Below, one piece after another: positions 34,054 to 42,445 of a stretch of DNA of 64,000 bases; position 1 is the first letter of the stretch, and each line of letters opens with the position of its first letter. The position numbers and the translations under genes were made by a program. The DNA is from Paludibacteraceae bacterium (lineage in GTDB: Bacteria > Bacteroidota > Bacteroidia > Bacteroidales > Paludibacteraceae): NCBI GenBank assembly GCA_017527905.1, contig JAFXPK010000001.1:124001-188000 (forward strand), written 5' to 3'. The notes below the pieces were generated by a model, which did no database searches, had not been told where the DNA came from, and worked only from the letters and a program-made list of their open reading frames with translations.

Positions 34054-34881
34054 TCAACTTTTCACATATCCCCAGATGCCGAGTGAACGGCTTTGCTTGG
34101 GAAGGAATTTGAGCGGTAGAGCCTTTAAGCCTATACGCTTCCGTATTTTCTTGAACTCGTCCGAGTAGTAGTAATACTCGTCCGTCAGCTTAAAGGATTT
34201 GACCCATTGCTCGATTTGCCTCGGATTGTCGCATCCCCAGCGGAAAGAGGCTTTGGTGTTCTTGACGGACTCGTGGAGGTTGGTACGCTCGCTCAAGTAC
34301 TTGTTCATGCGCTCCATGTACACTTCCGCATTTTCGAAGTTCGCGTCGATGTTGTGGAAAACCCGCTTCACCTCTTCCTCTGTCAGGTACATCGCCACCC
34401 CCTCCAGGATGAACAGGAAGTGCCCGTTGGGGTGCTCCTCCTTGATGGATTTGATCCATCCGTCGGTTGTGATATTGCCTGTGAGATATTTGTTGTCGGA
34501 CGATTCTGGCAGGAACTGCCGCCTCAGATTGATCACGTCCAGGAAGTCCAACTCGTAGGCTTGGTACTTCTTGCTGATGGCGACACGCTCAATGCGCGGG
34601 TCCAGTCCGCATGCGACGAGCACCACCACCGCATCGTCGTATTTGCTCACAAAGTTCTTCAATACGTTATCGAAATATTTAGTTCTAAATGACACACATA
34701 GTTGACATCGTTCATCTGCAGAAAATTTGCTAAAGTCATAATCTACCATCGAAAGGATATCTTCCGACGTCTTGTCCGTGATGATAGGATCTTTTTCCTT
34801 GGATTCTTTAGCCCTCATGAAGAGAGGAATCAAGAGCGTTTCTGAAACGTTCTCCTGAAATTCGGGTCTGATCTTGCCCAT
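34054..34881 (-). CDS. SAM-dependent methyltransferase (LCM/O-methyltransferase family)
   Basis: 275 residues resembling the leucine carboxyl methyltransferase family: an N-terminal helical lid, the SAM loop VVLVACGLDPRIER (near 87), YELDFLDVINLRR, and the LFILEGVAMYLTEEEVKRVFHNI segment. It uses SAM to methylate an unknown acceptor. Placed between the cystathionine enzyme and the ThiF-like gene it may recycle SAM to homocysteine, as the YrrT methyltransferase is proposed to do beside mccAB in Bacillus; this is by analogy only. Confidence 0.82.
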   Translation of the reverse strand: MGKIRPEFQENVSETLLIPLFMRAKESKEKDPIITDKTSEDILSMVDYDFSKFSADERCQLCVSFRTKYFDNVLKNFVSKYDDAVVVLVACGLDPRIERVAISKKYQAYELDFLDVINLRRQFLPESSDNKYLTGNITTDGWIKSIKEEHPNGHFLFILEGVAMYLTEEEVKRVFHNIDANFENAEVYMERMNKYLSERTNLHESVKNTKASFRWGCDNPRQIEQWVKSFKLTDEYYYYSDEFKKIRKRIGLKALPLKFLPKQSRSLGIWGYVKS

Positions 34882-34923
34882 AATTTTTCTTTTTTGCAGA
34901 TTAATAAATAATTATTTAGTGTA

Positions 34924-36081
34924 TCATTTCAATGCTTGGCGGAAATCGTTGATTAGATCTTCCGTGTTTTCTATGCCTGCCGAGATGCGGATCAGCGTGT
35001 CGGAGATTCCGTTCTTCTCGCGCACCTCCTTCGGCACGGAGGCGTGTGTCATGATGGCTGGTATCTCCGCCAAACTTTCCACGCCACCCAAACTCTCTGC
35101 GGTCGAGAAGAGTTTCAGCTTCGACAGGAAGTTCTCGGCGTCCGTGAGTGTTCCCTCCAGTTCGAACGAGAGGACGCCACCGAAGCCTGTGGTCTGCGCC
35201 GCTGCGATGTCGTGGTGCGGGTGATCTTTCAGACCGGGGTAGAGTACACGCTTGACTTTCGGCGATTGTTGCAGGAACTCGGCCAACGCCTGTGCGTTCC
35301 TCTGGTGCTGCTCCATGCGCACGGCGAGCGTCTTGGCACCGCGCAGGGTCAGGTAACTGTCGAATGGTGAGAGCACCGCACCGACCGCGTTCTGGTTGTA
35401 GGCGATCTTCTGGTAGAATTCATCGTTGTTCAGGACGATGGATCCTCCTAACGCGTCGCTGTGGCCTCCGATGTATTTGGTTGTGCTGTAGACCACCACG
35501 TCCGCCCCTAACTCAAGTGGTTTTTGGAAGTAGGGTGACAGGAAGGTGTTGTCCACCACGAGGATGAGCCCGTGTTTCTTGGCTATTTGTGCGATAGCTT
35601 TTATGTCGGCGATTTTTAGCAATGGGTTGGTGGGTGATTCTATCCAGATCAGTCTCGTCTCAGGTTTGATAGCCTGCTCGATGTTCTCGGGAACGGTCGC
35701 ATCGACGTAAGTGGTTGTGATGCCGAAGTTCACGAACACGTTGCTGAGCAGTCGTCTGGTGCCACCGTAGAGGTCGTCGAAACCGATCACGTTGTCGCCG
35801 GTCTTCAGCAGTGATATGATCAGTGTCGAGGCGGCGGCTAAGCCTGACGAAAAGGCGAGGCCGTGTTTCGCGCCGTCCAATGCGGCTAACTTCTCCTCCA
35901 ATGCTTTGCGTGTTGGGTTGAGGCTGCGGGTATATTCGTAGCCTGCTGTTGGATGACTGGCTTTCTCTCTTGCGAAAGTGGTAGCTAAATGTATAGGAAC
36001 TGCGACGTCGCCGCTTGCTCCTTCTCTGAAGTCGGGCTCTTCTCCGTTGTGGATCGCCCTTGTTGAAAATCCGTATGCCAT
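34924..36081 (-). CDS. Cystathionine gamma-lyase/synthase (Cys/Met metabolism PLP enzyme)
   Basis: 385 residues, fold-type I. YEYTRSLNPTRKALEEKLAAL (near 50), FSSGLAA, FDDLYGGTRRL, VVDNTFLSPYFQKPLELGADVVVYSTTKYIGGHSD with the PLP lysine (near 200), and the C-terminal LAEIPAIMTHAS...IRISAGIE. The length fits cystathionine gamma-lyase or gamma-synthase rather than the longer O-acetylhomoserine sulphhydrylases. Directly downstream of a CBS-like gene, so it probably completes reverse transsulphuration: cystathionine to cysteine, 2-oxobutyrate and ammonia, as MccB does. Confidence 0.93.
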   Translation of the reverse strand: MAYGFSTRAIHNGEEPDFREGASGDVAVPIHLATTFAREKASHPTAGYEYTRSLNPTRKALEEKLAALDGAKHGLAFSSGLAAASTLIISLLKTGDNVIGFDDLYGGTRRLLSNVFVNFGITTTYVDATVPENIEQAIKPETRLIWIESPTNPLLKIADIKAIAQIAKKHGLILVVDNTFLSPYFQKPLELGADVVVYSTTKYIGGHSDALGGSIVLNNDEFYQKIAYNQNAVGAVLSPFDSYLTLRGAKTLAVRMEQHQRNAQALAEFLQQSPKVKRVLYPGLKDHPHHDIAAAQTTGFGGVLSFELEGTLTDAENFLSKLKLFSTAESLGGVESLAEIPAIMTHASVPKEVREKNGISDTLIRISAGIENTEDLINDFRQALK

Positions 36082-36084
36082 GAT

Positions 36085-36103
36085 AATTAAGAATTAGGAA
36101 TTG
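36085..36103 (-). repeat. Short heptamer repeat (AAGAATT units)
   Basis: Two to three AATTAAG/AATTAGG-type heptamers between the CBS-like and CGL-like genes; related arrays at 41157-41187 and 58945-58970. Confidence 0.5.
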
Positions 36104-36132
36104 TGAAACGTTAGTTCGACGTAGTCAATTTA

Positions 36133-37110
36133 TTATAACTTGACGTTTAGGTTTTTCTCCTTCAACCATTCGTCGTTGAACATCTTGGAGAGGTATTTGT
36201 TACCGCTGTCGCAAGCTAGGGTGACGATCCGTTTCGGGGTGGTCTGTTCCTGTGCGTAACGTATGGCGGCGCTTAGGAGCGTGCCGGTGGAGGATCCTGC
36301 CAGGATGCCTTCTTCCCTCAGCAAAAGACGGGCGGCGGTGAAGCTCTCCTCGTCGGTCACTTCATAGGCTTTCGTCACCAAATCGAAGTCCGCCAGCTTA
36401 GGGATGTAATCCTCTCCGATGCCCTCGACGAACCATGAACCCGCATCGTTGCGCAGTTTCTTCAGGTTGATGTAGTCCGCAAGGACGGAGCCTTTCGGGT
36501 CGGCGAGGATGAACTCGGTCTGTGGACTGACGGTCTTGAAGAATTTTGTCAAGCCGGTTAATGTACCCGCCGAGCCGACGCCCACGACGACAGCGTCCAC
36601 CTTGTGCTCCAACTGCTCCCAGATTTCAGGGCCTGTGGTTAGGAAGTGCGTGTCGGGGTTGTCTTGGTTCTCGAATTGGTTGATGTAATAACCGCCCCGC
36701 TCCTGTGCGATCCGTGCGGCCAAGTCTTGGTAATACTCCGGGTGACCCTTGCCCACATCGCTTCGGGTGATGACGGTCTCCACACCCAATGCGCGGAGGT
36801 GGTTGATCTTCTCGGTGCTCATCTTGTCAGGGATCACCAGCAAGAGCTTGTAACCTTTCAATCGGCTGGCCAACGCAAGGCCTAACCCTGTGTTGCCTGC
36901 TGTCGCCTCCACGATGAGTTGCCCCGGACGGATCGTTCCGCGCTTCTCCGCCTGGACGATCATGTTCAGTCCGGTGCGGTCCTTGATGCTACCCCCAGGG
37001 TTCTGATTCTCCAATTTTAAGAATAGGGAACTCTTACCTGTGTTCAATCTTGAGAGTTGGACAATCGGTGTGTTGCCAATCGTTTCCAATATGTTACTAT
37101 AAACTGCCAT
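36133..37110 (-). CDS. Cystathionine beta-synthase-like PLP enzyme
   Basis: 325 residues without C-terminal CBS regulatory domains. The PLP lysine is in NPGGSIKDR (near 43), the substrate loop is TAGNTG (Ala where the CysK proteins have Ser), the phosphate loop is GSAGTLTG, and SSTG lies near 285. The sequence is closer to CBS/MccA than to CysK; MccA makes cystathionine from O-acetylserine and homocysteine. First structural gene of the six-gene operon controlled by leader peptide B. With the next gene it forms the reverse transsulphuration route from methionine sulphur to cysteine. Confidence 0.88.
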   Translation of the reverse strand: MAVYSNILETIGNTPIVQLSRLNTGKSSLFLKLENQNPGGSIKDRTGLNMIVQAEKRGTIRPGQLIVEATAGNTGLGLALASRLKGYKLLLVIPDKMSTEKINHLRALGVETVITRSDVGKGHPEYYQDLAARIAQERGGYYINQFENQDNPDTHFLTTGPEIWEQLEHKVDAVVVGVGSAGTLTGLTKFFKTVSPQTEFILADPKGSVLADYINLKKLRNDAGSWFVEGIGEDYIPKLADFDLVTKAYEVTDEESFTAARLLLREEGILAGSSTGTLLSAAIRYAQEQTTPKRIVTLACDSGNKYLSKMFNDEWLKEKNLNVKL

Positions 37111-37204
37111 TTTGATATTATTTATGTTTAATTATTTTTATAATTACTTGGTATATAATAAGTTAATTGATTGTAACTTATCGAATCGGACAAAAGGAAT
37201 CCGA

Positions 37205-37282
37205 GACTTGAAAAAATAATGATGGTGGATTGCCCCCTAAAGGGATAACCTTAAAGATCTGTGATTGCCCGATTGTAGGAAT
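37205..37282 (-). promoter_or_regulatory. Conserved attenuator-like element after leader peptide B
   Basis: In the minus RNA: a segment complementary to the Cys-codon region (UCGGG with CCGA), CAAUCAC, UUAAGGUUA, a CCC-UUUA-GGG hairpin, GGCAAUC and a run of six U. Same order as the element after leader A (31862-31936), about 95 bp before the CBS-like start codon. Confidence 0.5.
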
Positions 37283-37477
37283 TTAGCACATCGGCATGCA
37301 ACATCGGCAACAACACTCGCATATGGAACATCGCAGTTGTGCCTGACAAGAAATTCTTGTAGATACTGATAAATAGATAGAATGTGATTCGGCAAGGAAT
37401 AGACCTCCGACAACCTCGGGAAGATTCATCCCTGGCATTTGGGCTGCGGTAATATCTATGTTTATTCTCTTGTCCAT
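37283..37477 (-). CDS. Cysteine-codon-rich leader peptide B
   Basis: 64 codons, a ribosome-binding site (AAAGG) and a full promoter directly upstream. The peptide ends RCSICECCCRCCMPMC: eight Cys codons among the last 15, using both TGT and TGC. It is homologous over its whole length to leader A, including INI, MxGxNLP and LF near the start. It lies 172 bp before the CBS-like gene. Inferred role: cysteine-tRNA-sensing attenuation of the transsulphuration/sulphur-relay operon. Alternatives are a real small thiol/metal-binding protein or a translationally coupled upstream ORF. Confidence 0.74.
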   Translation of the reverse strand: MDKRINIDITAAQMPGMNLPEVVGGLFLAESHSIYLSVSTRISCQAQLRCSICECCCRCCMPMC

Positions 37478-37502
37478 TTCTTTGCCTTTCGTTTTGATAT
37501 TG

Positions 37503-37533
37503 CAAATGTAGTATGGTAGAATGTTTGTTGCAA
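37503..37533 (-). promoter_or_regulatory. Promoter of leader B / transsulphuration operon
   Basis: Minus-strand TTG (37531-37533), 20 nt, TACATTTG (37503-37510), then CAATATCAAAA. The flanks (TTTTTCTTG, CAACAAACAT) also match promoter A, so promoter and leader were duplicated together. Confidence 0.82.
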
Positions 37534-37649
37534 GAAAAATGATAATTATGGAGTATTTTTCTAATAATACATTTCTAGTAGTTAATTTATTCTATATAGG
37601 GGAGTGTTAAGACGCGGATCATGGAATTTTTATCTGCCATGAATATCCA

Positions 37650-37683
37650 TAAAAAAATGCCGCCTGAACAAAGTCCAGACGAC
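37650..37683 (-). terminator. Intrinsic terminator of the nitrogenase-like operon (after K1)
   Basis: An 11-bp stem with several G-U pairs (37673-37683 with 37659-37669) and a U-run on the minus strand, 23 bp after the K1 stop. Confidence 0.88.
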
Positions 37684-37705
37684 ACTTTCTGAATATGAGG
37701 TTTGA

Positions 37706-39055
37706 TTATTTTCCTCCAACAGATGCGCTATAGATCCTTTCAAGGAACTGCAGTGCGCCCTTATAGCCGATGTGGGAACGGTTGACGATGAGCGTCTCGG
37801 ACGAAGGTGTCGAGATCTCAAAGAACAAGGCGTTCTTCTTGTTGGCGAGGGTGAGTTCCCAAGAGGTGCCGAGGATCAATGGCTTGCCTGACGTGAACTC
37901 TACGCTCTCGATCAGTTTCTCCACCTCGTAACCATCCTCTTCGAAGACGACATCGATGCTCACTCCCTCGGAGATATTGTTCTTGAAGTACTCCGAAATG
38001 GCGGGACGGAACTTCTCCGGTGTCTTGTCGGTGATGATCACCTGTTTCGGGATCAGACCGATCTGGTCCGCCAAGAACTTCGAGTAGGCCAATGCGTAGG
38101 AGGCGTCCGCCGTCACGACAAACTCGCTTGGCATACCGTACCAATATTCCGCGAAGAACTCGGAGAAGTGTTCGAGGTAGTAGTAATAGATATCCGCCTC
38201 TTGCTTGATGAACTCCTCGGACTGCTTCTTGTCGATGCCTGCGAACTCCACCACCTGACGGATGAACTTAGCCGTAGCCTCCTCGCCGATAGGGATCTCA
38301 GGGATGTGCAGGTAGGGTTGGTTGTACTTCTTCTGGAGATGCTCCGCGTTCTTGACGCCCACCCATGGCGAAACCACCAGGTTGAATTGCGCCTGAGGAA
38401 TGCGTTTCCAAGCCTCCACGCCTGGGTTCTCAGGACCGAACAACACGTTTACTTCCAAGCCTGCGCCACGCAAGATACGTGCGAGCTCCTGGTAGTCACC
38501 TCGCCAGTTCTGGTTGTAGTAAGGCACTTCAAACAAGAGGTTGACGAGTCCTTTCTTCTTCTCTCCTTCGTAGTTCCCTACGTATTGGTCGATGATGGCA
38601 TCCACCACTGTTTCGTGACCGAAGATATTATTGCCCTTGAAACCGGCCGTGTTGGCGTAGACGATAGGGTAGCCCGCCTTCTGGTACTTGCCCACGAGGT
38701 CAGGCACGTTGTCGCCGATCAGCTCACCCGTACAACCCGTCAGGACCACAAAGAGGTCTCCGTCGTAGATCTTCAGCGTTGATTTGATAAGATTGTCGAG
38801 GGTCTTTATACCACCGAAGACCACATCATTCTCTGTAGCGTTGGAGCTTGGCATGTTTCCGCCTCCAGCCGCGATACTACCTTGAAAACCGTTCTCGAAG
38901 GTCAACATGGCGGTAGTCTTCAGCTGACAGCCAGGGCTACAATTGGCGATTGGCACTGCACCTTTGATGGCCACTACGGTGTTGGTCGCACCCACCGCGC
39001 AAGCATATCGGACATCGGATATTACCGAAGGTTTCTTCTTTTGTATTTCGCTCAT
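37706..39055 (-). CDS. Nitrogenase-like component 1 beta subunit (K1)
   Basis: 449 residues, beta type. P-cluster-type cysteines C19 (RYACAVGA), C43 (SPGCQ; C39 is a neighbour) and C108 (LTGCTGELIGDN) match NifK C70, C95 and C153 in context. No NifK N-terminal extension. The C-terminal GYKGALQFLERIY corresponds to the end of K2. Last gene of nifB-nifX-nifH-nifX-D1-K1; it follows D1 by 36 bp and ends in a strong terminator. With D1 it should form the second nitrogenase-like catalytic complex. Confidence 0.9.
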   Translation of the reverse strand: MSEIQKKKPSVISDVRYACAVGATNTVVAIKGAVPIANCSPGCQLKTTAMLTFENGFQGSIAAGGGNMPSSNATENDVVFGGIKTLDNLIKSTLKIYDGDLFVVLTGCTGELIGDNVPDLVGKYQKAGYPIVYANTAGFKGNNIFGHETVVDAIIDQYVGNYEGEKKKGLVNLLFEVPYYNQNWRGDYQELARILRGAGLEVNVLFGPENPGVEAWKRIPQAQFNLVVSPWVGVKNAEHLQKKYNQPYLHIPEIPIGEEATAKFIRQVVEFAGIDKKQSEEFIKQEADIYYYYLEHFSEFFAEYWYGMPSEFVVTADASYALAYSKFLADQIGLIPKQVIITDKTPEKFRPAISEYFKNNISEGVSIDVVFEEDGYEVEKLIESVEFTSGKPLILGTSWELTLANKKNALFFEISTPSSETLIVNRSHIGYKGALQFLERIYSASVGGK

Positions 39056-39091
39056 TTGATTGATTCTTTTGATGTTAAAAACTTAGAGGAA

Positions 39092-40654
39092 TTATTCGCC
39101 CAATCGCTCTTCGATCTCCTTGAAGACCTCCTTGTCGTTGGTGAGCTTGAACGGATCGGTCTGGCTAAACCACCAATCGTTGTAAGGCAAGCGTACGTGG
39201 CGCTGCAGTGTCTTGTTGAACTTCGTGCGGGCCAACACACCCTTCAGGATTTCACCCACACGCAGGATTCCGTCGTAACCCACAGGGATGTGCTCGTCGC
39301 CTAAGGCGAAGGTTGGCACACCAAGGTGTCCTGCCACTGAGGCGAGACCTGGGTGACGGATGATCAGGAAGTCCGTCTTCACACGCTTCAAGAGCTGAGG
39401 CAACTGGAAGGCACGTGTCTTGCTGACCGTGTAGTGAGGAATATCACCGTAGGTCTCGACCAACTCCTTCAAGGTGTCTTGGTTCTTACCCGCACCATCG
39501 TAGACGGGGTCGTGGTGGAATACTAGGGCGGCCTCGTTCTTGATGCCCAACTCAGCCAACACGCTGATCAAGCCGTGGGCGTAGGCGGAACCGGTGAGCA
39601 CCATTCCGTACTTGCCTTTGAAGTATTCGCGGTACTCCTCCAACTTAGGAGCGATACGCTTATGTTCACTTTCAATGAACGCTTCTGCCTCTTTCTCTTT
39701 GCCTACCACTTTCGCGATAGCACGCAACCAAGCGTCCGTTCCTTTGATTCCGTAAGGTTGTGGGGCGTCGATTTGAGGGACTCCAAATTGGTCTTCCAAC
39801 GCAGCTCCCATGTAACCACCAAGGGTTTCACAGAAAGTTGTTGTCGCCACGGCCTCCGAAGCCTGACGGATCTCCTCGAACGAAGCACAGTCCAAAAGGT
39901 AGTTCACCCGCAAGCCAAGCGGTTTCAACAAGTCGGTGAACCAGTCCGTACCCCACAAGGCGATGATATTGATTAAATCTTTCTGTTTCTTTTTCGGATG
40001 TCTTTCAACAATCTGTCTCAAAACACCATGGAAAGCCACGTCGAAACCGGTACTCCAGTGTTTGCTTCGGAAGCCCTCGCAGTGCAGTGGGATGATAGGC
40101 ACACCCACCTCTGGCTCCAACTCCTCCGCCACGCTGTCGATATCCTCGCCCGTGATGGCCGTCGCGCAGGCCATGGCGATGAAGATAGCCTTCGGATTGT
40201 AACGCTCTTTGGCGATACGAATAGCCTGACGAAGTTTGGCGCTACCACCGAACACCATGTCTTTCTCTTGGAGGTTGGTACTCATGTTAAGTGTGTTCTG
40301 CTGAGGCTTGCCACGACGTTCCAATCCCTTGTGCATGGAGAGGTTGAACTTCGCACATTCACTACTACATCCGATAGGCGCATGGTCAATCAAGACACAA
40401 TCGGTAAGGTTACCGATCTGACATTGTACGATGGCATTGGAGCACATGGTCTCTTGGTTCAGCGGGCTCTGTAATTCGCAAAGCTTACAGCCTTGTCCGG
40501 CGCCCTTGCAGCCTCCGTGCTTCTTTACGCTTCGCTCGTCGTAGGCAGACTGTTCGATCAGCTGCTTGGCCGAGCCGTCCCACCCGATGATCGTGCCGAG
40601 CCGCAACTCGCGGTTCTCGACGGTGGTCATATTTAAATTGATTCTATTCGCCAT
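39092..40654 (-). CDS. Nitrogenase-like component 1 alpha subunit (D1)
   Basis: 520 residues. P-cluster-type cysteines C56/C59 (GCKLCE), C96 (IGCSSEC) and C163 (MACATAITGEDID); cofactor-type C275 (TTTFCETLGGYMG). Candidate cofactor histidine H455 in GDEHIPVGYDG. After CEGFRSK the positions matching nitrogenase alpha-Gln191 and alpha-His195 are W200 and F204, as in D2, so it is not a conventional N2-reducing enzyme. The C-terminus has LPYNDWW. Preceded by a NifX-type gene (9 bp) and NifH. Best hypothesis: reductive C-S cleavage of an organosulphur compound, like methylthio-alkane reductase; the substrate is not visible in the sequence. Confidence 0.9.
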   Translation of the reverse strand: MANRINLNMTTVENRELRLGTIIGWDGSAKQLIEQSAYDERSVKKHGGCKGAGQGCKLCELQSPLNQETMCSNAIVQCQIGNLTDCVLIDHAPIGCSSECAKFNLSMHKGLERRGKPQQNTLNMSTNLQEKDMVFGGSAKLRQAIRIAKERYNPKAIFIAMACATAITGEDIDSVAEELEPEVGVPIIPLHCEGFRSKHWSTGFDVAFHGVLRQIVERHPKKKQKDLINIIALWGTDWFTDLLKPLGLRVNYLLDCASFEEIRQASEAVATTTFCETLGGYMGAALEDQFGVPQIDAPQPYGIKGTDAWLRAIAKVVGKEKEAEAFIESEHKRIAPKLEEYREYFKGKYGMVLTGSAYAHGLISVLAELGIKNEAALVFHHDPVYDGAGKNQDTLKELVETYGDIPHYTVSKTRAFQLPQLLKRVKTDFLIIRHPGLASVAGHLGVPTFALGDEHIPVGYDGILRVGEILKGVLARTKFNKTLQRHVRLPYNDWWFSQTDPFKLTNDKEVFKEIEERLGE

Positions 40655-40663
40655 AATGAATTT

Positions 40664-41134
40664 TTATTCTTCTTGATTTTTAAACTTCAGCTTCCTCTCG
40701 TCGATTTTGTAGTAGTAGGCGACGATCTTCTCCAAGGCCTCTTTGATAGGCATTTCGATGTCGAAAACCGATATCGCCTTGCGCTCGAACTGTTTCAGGA
40801 TGTTGCGCCCGATCTTTTTGCAGACCACGCATCGGCAATCGGAAAGCGACTCCACGGCTTCCGACTTCCCTCCGTTGTCGCAGCCGTTCTTGCTTCCGCA
40901 GCCGGCGCCACAACCGGAGTTACAGCCGTTGCCATTATTTGTGCCACAAGCAGTCTCGCCACCGACATTGTTGGTGCTCGAGAGAACCTGATCGTCTGAG
41001 GTTGGGACATCCCTGGTCTCTATTTTCAGGAAGTCCGTATCGTCGACCGTGTAGATGTCGAAGCTCCGAGCCGACCCAAAATGCAGGTCTACATTCACTC
41101 CGTCAGATGTGGCAACCGCAATTTTGTACCTCAT
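40664..41134 (-). CDS. NifX/NafY-type cofactor-binding protein with Cys/Gly/Asn-rich insert
   Basis: 156 residues. The first 45 (YKIAVATSDGVNVDLHFGSARSFDIYTV) and last 50 residues make a dinitrogenase iron-molybdenum cofactor biosynthesis domain. Between them is a low-complexity insert (about residues 60-90) with C63, C71, C75, C79 and C85 separated by Gly/Asn, followed by a CRCVVC motif (C100, C102, C105). The family binds and carries nitrogenase cofactor precursors. The insert is unusual and could bind metal. Placed between nifH and D1, so probably delivers cofactor to D1K1 and perhaps D2K2. Confidence 0.85.
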   Translation of the reverse strand: MRYKIAVATSDGVNVDLHFGSARSFDIYTVDDTDFLKIETRDVPTSDDQVLSSTNNVGGETACGTNNGNGCNSGCGAGCGSKNGCDNGGKSEAVESLSDCRCVVCKKIGRNILKQFERKAISVFDIEMPIKEALEKIVAYYYKIDERKLKFKNQEE

Positions 41135-41156
41135 AAACTATCAACTTTTACCTTTA

Positions 41157-41186
41157 AACTCTTAATTCTTAACTCTTAACTCTTAA

Positions 41187-41187
<1 letters not shown>
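41157..41187. repeat. Heptamer tandem repeat (AACTCTT/AATTCTT)
   Basis: About four head-to-tail heptamers between nifH and the NifX-type gene; related to 58945-58970 and 36085-36103. Confidence 0.7.
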
Positions 41188-42050
<863 letters not shown>

Positions 42051-42079
42051 TTATGCCACGAAATGTGGCGGGTGAATAA

Positions 42080-42445
42080 TTAAAATAAGTTTTGAATTTC
42101 GTTGTAAGAATAAATTTTGTCTAAAGCGTCGGTCAGCTCGCCCGGCAAGGCCATCGCCACGATCCCCTTCTGTGTCAGCAGGGCGCTGGCTCCTATTCCG
42201 ATGCGTGATGCGGTGACGTATTGGCAGTCGGAGAAGAGTTCCACCCGCTTCTCCATGTCGTCCCTGGAGTGTACTCCGTTCTGACAAACCGGGGGTGCCG
42301 TGCGTCTCTCCACATAGACCCATTCTCCCTCGAAGAACTGGTAAATGTAAAAGTCCGTGGCTCTGCCAAAGTGCGTGTCGACCGTGTATCCGTCCGTCGA
42401 GGCCGCCGCTACTCGAAATGCGTTGTACTGCTTCTTGTCATCCAT
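42080..42445 (-). CDS. NifX/NifB-C-terminal-type cofactor-binding protein
   Basis: 121 residues of the dinitrogenase iron-molybdenum cofactor domain: FRVAAASTDGYTVDTHFGRATDFYIYQF, then a Cys region (PPVCQNG) and a Cys/Ile-rich core (LFSDCQYVTASRIGIGASALLTQKGIVAMAL). It overlaps the end of nifB by eight bases. In many bacteria this domain is fused to the C-terminus of NifB; here it is a separate, coupled gene. It probably binds the NifB cofactor product. Confidence 0.9.
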   Translation of the reverse strand: MDDKKQYNAFRVAAASTDGYTVDTHFGRATDFYIYQFFEGEWVYVERRTAPPVCQNGVHSRDDMEKRVELFSDCQYVTASRIGIGASALLTQKGIVAMALPGELTDALDKIYSYNEIQNLF

